The notes: generated by a model not told the origin, from the letters alone. A stretch of 64,000 nt of DNA from Sphaerisporangium rhizosphaerae (GCF_042665155.1 NZ_JBHTCG010000032.1:48934-112933); one strand, 5' to 3'; positions 50,587 to 59,318 are shown, counted from the first letter of the stretch. A program made the numbers and translations.

Positions 50587-51183
50587 ATGACCGCTGTGCC
50601 GAGTCCTACCCGCGTTCCGAGCCCTCGCCGCAGGGAAATCCTCGACGCGGCGGCCGCGCTCTTCGCGGCCCGGGGCTTCCACGGGGTGTCGATCGAGGAG
50701 ATCGGCGGGGCGGTCGGCATCTCGGGGCCGGCGCTCTACCGCCACTTCAGCGGCAAGGAGTCGCTGCTGGCCGAGATGCTCCTGGACATCAGCGAGCGGC
50801 TGCGCACCTCGGCCGTGGAACGCGCCACCCGGGCCGCCGACGGGCGAGAGGCCCTGGACGCCCTGCTCAGCGGGCAGATCGAGTTCGCGCTCGACCATCC
50901 GGCGCTGATCACCGTGCACGACCGCGAGCTCGGCAACGTCCCCGAGCCCGAGCGGCGCCGCATCCGGCGGCTGCAGCGGCTCTACGTCGAGGAGTGGGTG
51001 ACGGTGCTGAGCGAGCTGTACCCCCGGGTGCCGCCGCCGCGGCTGCGCGCCGCCACGCACGCGGTGTTCGGGCTGCTGAACTCCACCCCGCACAGCGCCG
51101 GGGAACTGCCCCGCGACGCCATGGCCGCCCTCCTGCACGACATGGCCCGCGCCGCCCTGGCCGGCCTCGTTAACGGGCGCTAA
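50587..51183 (+). CDS. TetR-family regulator of the leucine-catabolism operon
   Basis: This 198-residue protein has an N-terminal helix-turn-helix (EILDAAAALFAARGFHGVSI, then GISGPALYRHFSGKESLLAE) and a C-terminal domain like those of TetR regulators of acyl-CoA metabolism. It is divergent from accD1 and most likely represses it until an acyl-CoA signal appears; the same arrangement (a tetR beside accD1) exists in streptomycetes. No ribosome site precedes ATG 50587, so the mRNA may be leaderless. Its own 3' end carries a third operator-like box that covers the stop codon. Confidence 0.9.
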   Translation: MTAVPSPTRVPSPRRREILDAAAALFAARGFHGVSIEEIGGAVGISGPALYRHFSGKESLLAEMLLDISERLRTSAVERATRAADGREALDALLSGQIEFALDHPALITVHDRELGNVPEPERRRIRRLQRLYVEEWVTVLSELYPRVPPPRLRAATHAVFGLLNSTPHSAGELPRDAMAALLHDMARAALAGLVNGR

Positions 51184-51184
51184 C
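51169..51184. promoter_or_regulatory. TetR operator-like box 3 across the tetR stop codon, GTTAACGGGCGCTAAC
   Basis: This 16-bp box differs from box 1 at only two central positions (GG for TC), and its TAAC arm includes the TAA stop of tetR. It lies 116 bp before the PadR operator. It could be a distal site for looping or a roadblock, or could extend TetR control to the next operon; the box itself is plainly present. Confidence 0.55.
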
Positions 51185-51283
51185 TCCCATCCACCCGGCC
51201 GGCGGTCCCGCCGCGCCGCCATACGCCCGCCCTACACGGCGCGCCGTAACCTCCCCCATGTCCGAATTGGGGCTTGTCTCGTC

Positions 51284-51320
51284 AACTATCTAGATATATC
51301 GTTAACGTATCTCGATAGTT
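51284..51320. promoter_or_regulatory. 37-bp near-palindromic operator of the padR-ABC operon
   Basis: The AT-rich segment from AACTATC (51284) to GATAGTT (51320) is an imperfect palindrome centred on GTTAAC, with matching inner parts TAGATA/TATCTC. It ends 14 bases before the padR ATG and overlaps the likely promoter. PadR regulators commonly bind such sites in front of their own operon, so autoregulation is likely. Confidence 0.65.
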
Positions 51321-51334
51321 GGAAGATCGGTGAG

Positions 51335-51856
51335 ATGGACGCTTGGAACTTCGCGGGTTCCCGGAGCCTGCCCGACGGGCCGCACTTCCCGCCGCGGGTG
51401 CGGCGCGGCGACGTACGGGCCGCCCTGCTGTCCCTGCTGGGCGAGGGGGCCCGCAACGGGTACCAGATGATCCAGGAGATCCAGCACCGCAGCCAGGGAG
51501 TCTGGCGGCCGAGCCCCGGATCGGTGTACCCCGCCCTGCAGCAGCTGGAGGACGAGGGGCTGATCACCGGCGAGGAGTCCGGCGGCAGCCGCACCTACGC
51601 CCTGACCGAGGACGGACGCCGGCACCTGGACGCCCGCGCCCTCGGCGATCCCTGGTCGGAGGTGGCGCGGACGCTGCCCGAGGACATGATGGAACTGCGG
51701 ATGCTGTGGGGGCGGCTCGGCGAGGCGTTCGGCCAGCTCGCCCAGGTCGCCAGCCCCCGGCAGGTGGCGGCGGCGCGCGAGCTGCTCAAGAGCACCAGGC
51801 GGTCGGTGTTCGCGATCCTCGCCGACGACGGTGACGAGGAGGAGACGGAACGATGA
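51335..51856 (+). CDS. PadR-family regulator of the downstream exporter
   Basis: This 173-residue protein has the PadR winged helix (GDVRAALLSLLGEGARNGYQ, then VWRPSPGSVYPALQQLEDEG, with wing SGGSRTYALTEDGRRHL) and a C-terminal helix for dimerisation. PadR proteins sense drugs or phenolics and release exporter genes. The stop overlaps the ABC ATPase start (ATGA), so all three genes form one operon. No strong ribosome site precedes the ATG beyond GGAAGATCGG. Confidence 0.92.
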   Translation: MDAWNFAGSRSLPDGPHFPPRVRRGDVRAALLSLLGEGARNGYQMIQEIQHRSQGVWRPSPGSVYPALQQLEDEGLITGEESGGSRTYALTEDGRRHLDARALGDPWSEVARTLPEDMMELRMLWGRLGEAFGQLAQVASPRQVAAARELLKSTRRSVFAILADDGDEEETER

Positions 51857-52839
51857 CGACAAGCGAGGAGCCCGCCGTCGCCGTACGGGGGCTGCGCAAG
51901 AGTTACGGCGACTTCGAGGCCGTGAAGGGCGTCGACTTCGAGGTGCGGCCCGGCGAGGTGTTCGGGTTCCTCGGGCCGAACGGCGCCGGCAAGACCACCA
52001 CGATCAGCATGCTGTGCACGCTGGCCCGCCCGACCGGCGGACAGGCGTCGGTGGCCGGGCACGACGTGGTCAGGGAACGCGACGAGGTCCGGCGCAACAT
52101 CGGGCTGGTCTTCCAGGACCCGACGCTGGACGGCTACCTGACGGCCGAGCAGAACCTGCGCTTCCACGCCGAGCTGTACGGGGTGCCGCGCGAGGCGGTC
52201 GCCGAGCGCATCAGGCAGGTCATGGAGATGGTCGCGCTCTGGGACCGCAAGGACGCCAAGGTCAACACCTTCTCCGGCGGCATGAAGCGCCGCCTGGAGA
52301 TCGCCCGCGGCCTGCTGCACTCCCCCCGGGTGCTGTTCCTGGACGAACCGACCGTCGGGCTGGACCCGCAGACCCGCTCGGCCATCTGGGGCTACATCAA
52401 CCGGCTGCGGCGCACCGAGGACATCACCATCTTCATGACCACGCACTACATGGACGAGGCGGAGTACTGCGACCGCATCGCGATCATCGACCACGGCGAG
52501 ATCGTCGTGGTCGACTCCCCCGAGGCGCTCAAGGCCAGCGTCGGCAAGGACCGCGTCCAGATCCACACCGCCGACGACGAGCTCGCGATCACCTCGCTGA
52601 AGGAGCGCTTCGAGCTGGACGCCGCCCTGCGGGAGGGCGTGGTGACCTTCGCCGTCGCCTCCGGCGAGGCGTTCGTGCCCCGCCTGTTCGCCGAGCTGGG
52701 CGTGCCGATCCGCTCGGTCAACGTGTCGCGGCCCTCGCTCGACGACGTCTTCATGAACTACACCGGCTCCACGATCCGCGACGCCGAGGCCGAGGGCGGC
52801 GGCGCGTCGACGTGGATGCGCGCGATGGCGAGGAGGTAA
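51853..52839 (+). CDS. ABC exporter ATPase, daunorubicin-resistance type
   Basis: This 328-residue ATPase has Walker A GPNGAGKTTT (about 42-51), the ABC signature FSGGMKRRLEIARGLLHSPR, Walker B VLFLDEPTVGLDP and H-loop TTHYMDEAEYCD. A DrrA-like C-terminal extension (about 235-310, RVQIHTADDELAI) is present. It powers the permease encoded next for export of a drug or lipid. It is translationally coupled to padR, and the permease start lies three bases after its stop. Confidence 0.94.
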   Translation: MTTSEEPAVAVRGLRKSYGDFEAVKGVDFEVRPGEVFGFLGPNGAGKTTTISMLCTLARPTGGQASVAGHDVVRERDEVRRNIGLVFQDPTLDGYLTAEQNLRFHAELYGVPREAVAERIRQVMEMVALWDRKDAKVNTFSGGMKRRLEIARGLLHSPRVLFLDEPTVGLDPQTRSAIWGYINRLRRTEDITIFMTTHYMDEAEYCDRIAIIDHGEIVVVDSPEALKASVGKDRVQIHTADDELAITSLKERFELDAALREGVVTFAVASGEAFVPRLFAELGVPIRSVNVSRPSLDDVFMNYTGSTIRDAEAEGGGASTWMRAMARR

Positions 52840-52842
52840 CCG

Positions 52843-53715
52843 ATGACCACAGGCGTCACCGCTCCCGGAGTGGTCCGCGTGCGCGTCCCCGGGCGCAGCG
52901 TGCGGCACGACCTGCGCGCGGTCAGGATCGTCCTGCACCGCGAGATGCTGCGGTTCGTCAACGACCGCACCCGCATGGTGTCCACGCTCGTGCAGCCCGT
53001 GCTGTGGCTGTTCGTCATGGGCACCGGCCTCAGCACGCTGGTCTCGCGGGGACCGGGCGAAGGGGTCGACTTCCGCACCTTCATCTACCCCGGCGTGATC
53101 GCGATGACGGTGATCACGACGGCGATGTTCTCGGCCGGTTCCATCGTGTGGGACCGCGAGTTCGGCTTCCTGCGCGAGATGCTGGTCGCCCCGGTGAGCC
53201 GCGCGTCCATCGTGATCGGCAAGTGCCTGGGCGGCGGCATCGTGGCGACCGCGCAGGGCGTCATCATCCTGGCCCTCGCGGGCCTGGTGCACGTCCCCTA
53301 CTCCCCCGCGCTGATCCTCACCCTGCTCGGCGAGATGTTCCTGGCCTCCTTCACCATCACCGCGTTCGGCGTGAGCCTGGCCGCCCGGATGAAGAACATG
53401 CAGTCCTTCTTCGGGATCATGCAGATGGCGATCATGCCGATGATCTTCCTGTCCGGCGCGATGTTCCCGCTGGCCAACCTGCCGGCGTGGCTGGCCGTGC
53501 TCACCAAGATCAACCCGCTGACCTACGCGGTCGACCCGATGCGCCACGCCGTCTTCAGCCACCTGAACGTGAGCCCCCGGGCCGTCGAGGCGCTCAACCC
53601 GGGCGTCCACTGGTTCGGCTGGCGGGTCACCACCGGCGTCGAGCTCGCGATCGTCGCGCTGATGGGCGCCGCGCTGCTCGGCGTCGCCATCGCCCAGTTC
53701 CGCCGCACGGACTGA
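52843..53715 (+). CDS. ABC-2 type permease of the exporter
   Basis: This 290-residue membrane protein has six predicted helices (for example TLVQPVLWLFVMGTGLSTLV, VIAMTVITTAMFSAGSIVWD and IMQMAIMPMIFLSGAMFPLA) and the ABC-2 motif LVAPVSRASIVIGKCLGG. It pairs with the preceding ATPase as a DrrB-like exporter half. A GGAGG ribosome site is formed by the end of the ATPase gene. A strong terminator follows at 53774. Confidence 0.93.
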   Translation: MTTGVTAPGVVRVRVPGRSVRHDLRAVRIVLHREMLRFVNDRTRMVSTLVQPVLWLFVMGTGLSTLVSRGPGEGVDFRTFIYPGVIAMTVITTAMFSAGSIVWDREFGFLREMLVAPVSRASIVIGKCLGGGIVATAQGVIILALAGLVHVPYSPALILTLLGEMFLASFTITAFGVSLAARMKNMQSFFGIMQMAIMPMIFLSGAMFPLANLPAWLAVLTKINPLTYAVDPMRHAVFSHLNVSPRAVEALNPGVHWFGWRVTTGVELAIVALMGAALLGVAIAQFRRTD

Positions 53716-53773
53716 CCGCACGGACCGACCGCACGGACCGAGCGCACGCACTCCGGGCGGCAGGCGGGACGCG

Positions 53774-53804
53774 GACGGCCCGGGAGCAGGGCTCCCGGGC
53801 CGTC
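53774..53804. terminator. Terminator of the padR-ABC operon
   Basis: A perfect 14-bp stem (GACGGCCCGGGAGC with its complement) and an AGG loop lie 58 bases after the permease stop. It is also on the 3' side of the convergent secreted-protein gene. Confidence 0.8.
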
Positions 53805-53816
53805 GTCATCTCAGAT

Positions 53817-53873
53817 GATCGCCGTCTCCCGGCGATCGCCGTCGCGGGCGATCACCGTTTCCGGCGATCGCCC
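53817..53873. repeat. 16-17 bp tandem repeat starting GATCGCCG
   Basis: GATC starts recur at 53817, 53834, 53850 and 53866. Each is followed by G/A-CCGT and a C/G-rich end, giving 3.4 copies with two GGCGATCGCC palindromes. It lies between the terminator and the 3' end of the secreted-protein gene, and may fold as a terminator for the latter. Confidence 0.65.
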
Positions 53874-53885
53874 CGACCGCTGGTG

Positions 53886-54935
53886 CTACCGCTTCACCTT
53901 CACGTAGTCGGCCTTGCTGGTCGACGACTTGGTGTCATCGCCGCCCTTGAAGACGACCTTCCAGTAGCCGGAGTGCCAGGCCTTCACCTTGGTGGAGAAG
54001 GCGCCGGCGCCGTTGGTGCCGACCGTCTTGACGTACTCCCACTTGGAGTGGTGGGCCCGCTTGAAGTACAGCGCGACCTTCGTGTGGTCATAAGCCGTCC
54101 AGTGGTCGCCGTCCCACACCTGCAGCGTGCCCCGGTTGGTGAGGTACCTGCCGTACTTCACCGGCTCGGGGGAGGCGTTGAAGCGGACGACCCGCGTGGC
54201 GGCCGGCTTGACGACCTTGTGCACCGTCACGTGCTCCGGACGGCTGCTCGTCCCCCGGACGCCGGGGGCGCCGTCGAACGCGGCGCGGAACCAGCCCGAC
54301 TCGACCGCCTCCGTGCTGATCCAGAACCGGCCGCCGCGGTCGGTCCAGTCGTGCCCGACGACCTTCCAGCGGCGGGAGCCGTCGGCCTTGAACAGCAGGT
54401 CGACCTTCTTGCCCCGGGAGCCGTCCCAGCCGCTCGCACGCTCGACCGACAGGCGCCCGCGGGCCACCAGCCGGTCACCCTCGTCGGCCGGGTCGGGGCC
54501 GATGCGGAAGTCCGAGAGGTGGGTGTGCCAGACCTGCAGGACGCGGAAGCTCTCGCTCGCCGTCCCGGTTCCGACGACGCTGGTCGCCTTGGCCGTGACG
54601 CTCCACCTGCCGGAGGCGTCCGACCGGGTGAACGTGCGGGTGCCCTGCCACTTCTGCTTGCCGTCGCTGTCGCCGACCTTCTTGGCCTCGACGTCGACGG
54701 TCGACCCGTCGGGCCGCTTCAGCGTGAAGCCGCCCGTGGTGGCCCCGTCGACCAGGAAGCTGAAGGTCACCGCCTTTCCGTCCTTGTCGTACACGACGAC
54801 CGTGCTCGGGCTCACGTCCACCGAGGTCACGGTGGGCGCGGCCTGTGCCGTCGCCGAGGCCGGCGTGGACACCAGAGCGAGGGCTCCGGCGCCCAACGCC
54901 ATCGTCACGACGATGGCGCGGATGCGTTGTAACAC
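53886..54935 (-). CDS. Secreted beta-rich repeat protein
   Basis: This 349-residue exported protein has a GTG start with an AAGGA ribosome site and a signal peptide (residues 1-31, ending ASATAQA). The mature part looks like three or four immunoglobulin-like beta domains: a first with DVSPSTVVVYDKDGKAVTFS, and later ones with the repeating plan KVDLLFKADGSRRWKVVGHD / KVALYFKRAHHSKWEYVKTV, each followed by a GRFWISTEAVESGWFRAAF or GAFSTKVKAWHSGYWKVVF strand. No catalytic motif or anchor is seen. It is probably an extracellular binding or structural protein; many actinomycetes encode similar calcium-free beta repeats. Confidence 0.82.
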   Translation of the reverse strand: MLQRIRAIVVTMALGAGALALVSTPASATAQAAPTVTSVDVSPSTVVVYDKDGKAVTFSFLVDGATTGGFTLKRPDGSTVDVEAKKVGDSDGKQKWQGTRTFTRSDASGRWSVTAKATSVVGTGTASESFRVLQVWHTHLSDFRIGPDPADEGDRLVARGRLSVERASGWDGSRGKKVDLLFKADGSRRWKVVGHDWTDRGGRFWISTEAVESGWFRAAFDGAPGVRGTSSRPEHVTVHKVVKPAATRVVRFNASPEPVKYGRYLTNRGTLQVWDGDHWTAYDHTKVALYFKRAHHSKWEYVKTVGTNGAGAFSTKVKAWHSGYWKVVFKGGDDTKSSTSKADYVKVKR

Positions 54936-55029
54936 GGGGATCCGTCCTTCCCGTTGCCTTAACGCGGCTTGAGGGTGCCACGTCATTTCCTCTAGGTAGA
55001 CGGCCGGGAGGTGGCAGTGGTTGGTCGAT

Positions 55030-55044
55030 CTGACAAACTGTCAG
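55030..55044. promoter_or_regulatory. CTGACAAACTGTCAG operator-like palindrome
   Basis: A 15-base perfect inverted repeat with centre AAC ends 13 bases before the ATG of the E1 gene; a further CTGTCA half-site follows at 55050-55055. It lies in the short gap between divergent genes, so it may control the E1 gene, the secreted protein, or both. The regulator is unknown. Confidence 0.5.
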
Positions 55045-55057
55045 TAACGTCTGTCAA

Positions 55058-57352
55058 ATGGACCGATCCACTCGGACACCGGACCAGTCTCGGCAAGCCA
55101 CGGGACGCGACCCGGTTCATGGCGACATAATCGGCCTTGTGGCCCGCGACACAGTAGAGACGCACTTCATCGAGTCGGTCGCCGCGATGGTCCCCGGAAA
55201 CCGCCGCGATCCGGGCCTGCCCGTGCGAGCGGGCACGACGCTCACCGGCGCCGTGTGCCGCGACCTGTTCGAGATCCAGCTCGCCAGCCGGATGCTGGAC
55301 ATCGCCGCCCGCTGGCTCCGCGAGCAGGGCGAGGGCTTCTACACCATCGGCTCGGCCGGGCACGAGGGCAACGCCGCGGTCGCGGCGGCCCTGCGCGTCA
55401 CCGACCCCGCGCTGCTGCACTACCGCTCCGGGGCGTTCTACCTCACCAGGTCCGCGCAGGCCGGCCGCCTGGCCGAGGAGGGGCTGCGCGACGTGCTGCT
55501 CGGGCTGACCGCCGCCGCCGAGGAGCCCATCGCCGGCGGGCGCCACAAAGTGTTCGGCCACCCCGGCCTGGCGGTCATCCCCCAGACCTCGACCATCGCC
55601 AGCCACCTGCCCCGGGCGGTCGGCGTGGCCTTCGCCATCGAACGGGCCCGCAAGCTCGGCGTCGCCGGCTCGCCCTGGCCCGCCGGGTCGGTCGCGGTGT
55701 GCAGCTTCGGCGACGCCTCCGCCAACCACGCCAGCGCCCTGACCGGGTTCAACACCGCCGCGTACTGCGCCTACCAGGGGCTGCCGCTGCCCATCCTGTT
55801 CGTCTGCGAGGACAACGGCATCGGCATCAGCGTCCGCACCCCCGGCGGCTGGGTCGAGGCGGCCGGCCACCCGCTGATCCCGCGCTTCACCGCCGACGGC
55901 TGCGACCTGCCGGACGCCTACGACGCCGCCCGCCAGGCCGTCGAGCACGTGCGCGCCCGCCGGTCCCCGGCCTTCCTGCACCTTCGCACCGTGCGCCTGA
56001 TGGGGCACGCCGGCTCCGACGTCGAGTCCGCCTACCGCACGCCCCGCGAGCTCGCCGCCGACCTCGCCCGCGACCCGCTGGTCGCCACCGCTCGGCTGCT
56101 GGTACAGGCCGGTCTGGCCACGCCCGACGACCTGGCCTCGCGCTACGAGTCGCTGCGCGAGCACGTGCTGAAGCTCGCCCTCGAATGCACCCGCCGGCCC
56201 CGGCTGAGCTCCGCGCACGAGGTGATGGAGCCGCTCGCGCCCCGCCACCCCGCCCAGGTGGCGGCCTTGGCGGCGCGGCCCGCGGCCGACCGCGAGCCGC
56301 TGTTCGGCGACGTCCTGCCCGAGCGCGAGGGCCCGCTGACGCTCGCCCAGTCCATCAACCGCACGCTCGCCGACCTGATGGGCGCCCACCCCGAGGTCAT
56401 GCTGTTCGGGGAGGACGTCGCCCGCAAGGGCGGGGTGTACGGGGTGACGCGGGGGCTGCTCAAGCGGTTCGGCGCGGGCCGGGTGTTCGACACCCTGCTC
56501 GACGAGCAGTCCATCCTCGGGCTGGCCCTGGGCTCGGCGGCCTCCGGACTGCTGCCCATCCCCGAGATCCAGTACCTGGCCTACCTGCACAACGCGCTGG
56601 ACCAGTTGCGGGGCGAGGCGGCCACGCTGCGGTTCTTCTCCCAGGGGGCCTACCGCAACCCGATGGTCGTGCGCGTCGCCGGATACTCCTACCAGAAGGG
56701 GTTCGGCGGCCACTTCCACAACGATAACTCCGTCGCGGCGCTGCGCGACATCCCGGGCCTGGTCGTCGCCTCGCCCGCCCGGCCGGACGACGCGGCGGCG
56801 ATGCTACGCACCTGCGTCGCCGCGGCCCTGGCCGACGGCGAGGTGTCGGTGTTCCTCGAGCCGATCGCGCTGTACAACACCCGCGACCTGATGGACGACG
56901 GCGACAACGGCTGGCTGTCGGCGTACGTCCCGCCCTCGCGGTGGGCCGAGACCCACGTGCCGATCGGGCGGGGCCGCTCCTACGGCGACGGCCGCGACCT
57001 CACCATCGTGACCTTCGGCAACGGCCTGCGCATGAGCCTGCGCGCGGCGATCCGGCTCACCGCCGAGGGGTACGGCTGCCGCGTGCTCGACCTGCGGTGG
57101 CTGTCGCCGCTGCCGGTGGAGGACCTGCTGCGCGCGGCCGACCTGACCGGCAGGGTGCTGATCGCCGACGAGACGCGCGCCTCGGGCGGGGTCTCCGAAG
57201 GGGTGCTCGCCGCGCTCGCCGACGCCGGCTACACCGGCCGGGTCGCCCGGGTGACCTCGCGGGACAGCTTCGTCCCGCTCGGCGACGCCGCCGCCCACGT
57301 GCTGCTGTCCGAGCACGACATCGAGGGCGCCGCCCGCAAGCTCCTCGGCTGA
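55058..57352 (+). CDS. Fused alpha-beta E1 component of a 2-oxoacid dehydrogenase
   Basis: This 764-residue thiamin-diphosphate enzyme joins both E1 subunits. The alpha-like half (about 60-400) has GFYTIGSAGHEGNAAVAAAL, FGDASANHASALTGFN (the ThDP GD-x-N motif) and CEDNGIGISV. The beta-like half (about 425-764) has LFGEDVARKGGVYGVTRGLL, LDEQSILGLALGSAASGLLP and FLEPIALYN. It resembles branched-chain or pyruvate E1 proteins, but no E2 or E3 gene is near. A short leader of about 55 residues precedes the core. There is no ribosome site at ATG 55058; later in-frame starts are possible. Likely decarboxylates a branched 2-oxoacid; the substrate is inferred. Confidence 0.88.
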   Translation: MDRSTRTPDQSRQATGRDPVHGDIIGLVARDTVETHFIESVAAMVPGNRRDPGLPVRAGTTLTGAVCRDLFEIQLASRMLDIAARWLREQGEGFYTIGSAGHEGNAAVAAALRVTDPALLHYRSGAFYLTRSAQAGRLAEEGLRDVLLGLTAAAEEPIAGGRHKVFGHPGLAVIPQTSTIASHLPRAVGVAFAIERARKLGVAGSPWPAGSVAVCSFGDASANHASALTGFNTAAYCAYQGLPLPILFVCEDNGIGISVRTPGGWVEAAGHPLIPRFTADGCDLPDAYDAARQAVEHVRARRSPAFLHLRTVRLMGHAGSDVESAYRTPRELAADLARDPLVATARLLVQAGLATPDDLASRYESLREHVLKLALECTRRPRLSSAHEVMEPLAPRHPAQVAALAARPAADREPLFGDVLPEREGPLTLAQSINRTLADLMGAHPEVMLFGEDVARKGGVYGVTRGLLKRFGAGRVFDTLLDEQSILGLALGSAASGLLPIPEIQYLAYLHNALDQLRGEAATLRFFSQGAYRNPMVVRVAGYSYQKGFGGHFHNDNSVAALRDIPGLVVASPARPDDAAAMLRTCVAAALADGEVSVFLEPIALYNTRDLMDDGDNGWLSAYVPPSRWAETHVPIGRGRSYGDGRDLTIVTFGNGLRMSLRAAIRLTAEGYGCRVLDLRWLSPLPVEDLLRAADLTGRVLIADETRASGGVSEGVLAALADAGYTGRVARVTSRDSFVPLGDAAAHVLLSEHDIEGAARKLLG

Positions 57353-57436
57353 CGACCGCGCCGCGCGGACATGGCGCTCCGCCGGCGGGCCGCGGCCCAG
57401 GGGTGGCGGCCCAGCGTGGCGACTCAGGGTGGCGAC

Positions 57437-58006
57437 TCAGGGGTGGCGGCCGGTGAGGGCGAGGGTGCGGGTCTGCGGGTCGGCGTCGGCGGGCACCGGC
57501 ACGGGCTCGTCGAACATGCCGCTGCCGGCGAGCGCGTCCTTCATCGGCAGCAGGTGCTCGTAGGCCGCGCTCATCACCCCCGGGTCCACCCGGTCGTCGG
57601 CGCCGAGGGCGCGGGCCAGGTCCCAGGCGTGGACGGCGAGATCAGCGGTCAGCTCCATGCAGTAGTGCCGGGCGCTCACCGTCCCGTAGGACAGGTGGAC
57701 GTCCCGGTCGAGCGCGCCGGGCTCGGCCAGCGCCCGCTGCGCGGCGACGGAGGCGTCGGTCCAGCGGGCCACGGGGTCCTCGCCGAGCCGGTCGCCGGCG
57801 AAGCGGTCCCCCACACCGGCCACCGTCTCCCCGGCCAGCAGCGGCGGCACCCACAACTGCTCGACCACCAGATGGTTCACCAGGTCGCGGACGGTCCACT
57901 CCGAGCACGGGGTCGGAGCCCCCCACATGTCGCCCTCGACCATCCCCACCCGGAGCCCGAACTCGTCCATCGCGATGGCGTGCAGTTCCAGCAGGCGTTC
58001 CTCCAT
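57437..58006 (-). CDS. TIGR03086/mycothiol maleylpyruvate isomerase-like protein
   Basis: This 189-residue DinB-superfamily protein has the actinobacterial layout PTPCSEWTVRDLVNHLVVEQ at about 32-51 and ELTADLAVHAWDLARALGAD in the C-terminal half, which carries the His ligand of the metal site. Such enzymes use mycothiol as cofactor. The substrate is unknown. Start ATG 58006 begins MEERLLELHAIAMDEF, as in relatives. Confidence 0.88.
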   Translation of the reverse strand: MEERLLELHAIAMDEFGLRVGMVEGDMWGAPTPCSEWTVRDLVNHLVVEQLWVPPLLAGETVAGVGDRFAGDRLGEDPVARWTDASVAAQRALAEPGALDRDVHLSYGTVSARHYCMELTADLAVHAWDLARALGADDRVDPGVMSAAYEHLLPMKDALAGSGMFDEPVPVPADADPQTRTLALTGRHP

Positions 58007-58097
58007 ACGCGGGGACCTACCCCGAATGCGCGGCTCGTCCCTCCCGGTCCGGCCGGATCACGGCGCGGGCGGTCAGAGCCGGTCGCGGCGTGGGTGG

Positions 58098-59249
58098 TCA
58101 GAGCCAGTCGCGGCGCTTGAAGACCAGGTAGAGGGTGGCGCAGACCGCCCCCATGAGGGCGACGGCGAACGGATAGCCGTACACCCAGCCGAGCTCGGGC
58201 ATATGGGTGAAGTTCATCCCGTAGATCGTGCCGACGAGGGTGGGCGCGAACAGGATGGCCGCCCAGGAGGAGATCTTCTTGACCTCTTCGCTCTGCGCGT
58301 AGCTCGCCTGGGTGACGTTCTTCATCTCCTCGTTCTGCGCCTGGCTGACCAGGGTGGAGTTCACGATGAGGATGTCCTGCAGCATCTGGCGGAAGTTGTC
58401 CACCCGCTCCACGACGGTGATGGCGTGGTCGGCCACGTCGCGCAGGTAGCGCTGCAGCTCGCCGTCGACGCCGTACTTCGGCGAGCCGGCGATGAGGCCG
58501 CTCAGCATGTCCAGCAGCGGCCGGGTCGCCCGCTGGAACTCGATGACCTCGCGCGACAGGGCGTAGATGCGCCGCGGCGCCGCCGGGTCGCCGCCGAAGA
58601 CCTGCACCTCGATCTCGTCGATGTCCTTCTGCAGGCCGGCCACGACCGGCGCGTACCCGTCCACCACCGCGTCGAGGATCGCGTACAGCACCGCCTGCGG
58701 GCCCTGGCGCAGCAGGTCGGGGTCGTTCTCCATCCGGCGCCGCACCTTGCTCAGGTCGGGGGCCTCGCTGTGGCGCACGGTGAGCACGAAGTCGCCGCCG
58801 ACGAACACGTGCAGCTCGCCGAACTCGACCTTCTCCGGCGAGTCGAGGTACTGCGCGGCCCGCAGCACCAGGAACAGCGTGTCGCCGTACCGGTCGGCCT
58901 TGGGCCGCTGGTGGGCGACGATGGCGTCCTCGACCGCCAGCTCGTGCAGGCCGAACTCCTCGGCGGCCTTGAGGATCTCCGAGCCGGCCGGCCGGTACAG
59001 GCCGATCCACGCCATGCTGCCCGGCCGCGCGCGCAGGGCCGTCACCGCCTCGGCCAGGGACGGCGGGGTGTCCACCCGCCTGCCGTCGACGTAGACGGCG
59101 TTGTCGATGACGCTCCGCTGCGCGGCCGGAGAGTCGTTCTCCTTCGGCCGGGGATCCATCGAATGCTCCGGGGCGACCTCGTGGTCGCCTCCCCGCACGA
59201 CCGGCACGCGCATCAGATCCCTCAGCCCGCGCACACGACGATCCGACAT
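58098..59249 (-). CDS. corA: CorA-family magnesium/cobalt transporter
   Basis: This 383-residue membrane protein has a long cytosolic alpha/beta and coiled-coil funnel (about 1-315), then two C-terminal helices: ISSWAAILFAPTLVGTIYGM and PFAVALMGAVCATLYLVF. The CorA signature YGMNFTHMPEL lies at the end of the first. It forms a pentameric Mg2+ (or Co2+/Ni2+) channel. ATG 59249 is preceded by GGGGAGG at a good distance. A final RRDWL tail is typical. Confidence 0.94.
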   Translation of the reverse strand: MSDRRVRGLRDLMRVPVVRGGDHEVAPEHSMDPRPKENDSPAAQRSVIDNAVYVDGRRVDTPPSLAEAVTALRARPGSMAWIGLYRPAGSEILKAAEEFGLHELAVEDAIVAHQRPKADRYGDTLFLVLRAAQYLDSPEKVEFGELHVFVGGDFVLTVRHSEAPDLSKVRRRMENDPDLLRQGPQAVLYAILDAVVDGYAPVVAGLQKDIDEIEVQVFGGDPAAPRRIYALSREVIEFQRATRPLLDMLSGLIAGSPKYGVDGELQRYLRDVADHAITVVERVDNFRQMLQDILIVNSTLVSQAQNEEMKNVTQASYAQSEEVKKISSWAAILFAPTLVGTIYGMNFTHMPELGWVYGYPFAVALMGAVCATLYLVFKRRDWL

Positions 59250-59318
59250 CGGACACCTCCCCTGGACGCTCGGGGCGGTCGCGGACCTACGACCGGGTCG
59301 ACTCGCCCGTGTCAGACC

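Noticed and set aside
51831..54932. 1033-residue plus-strand ORF over the ABC operon and secreted protein
   Set aside because: Arg/Pro-rich shadow frame that crosses several real genes on both strands.
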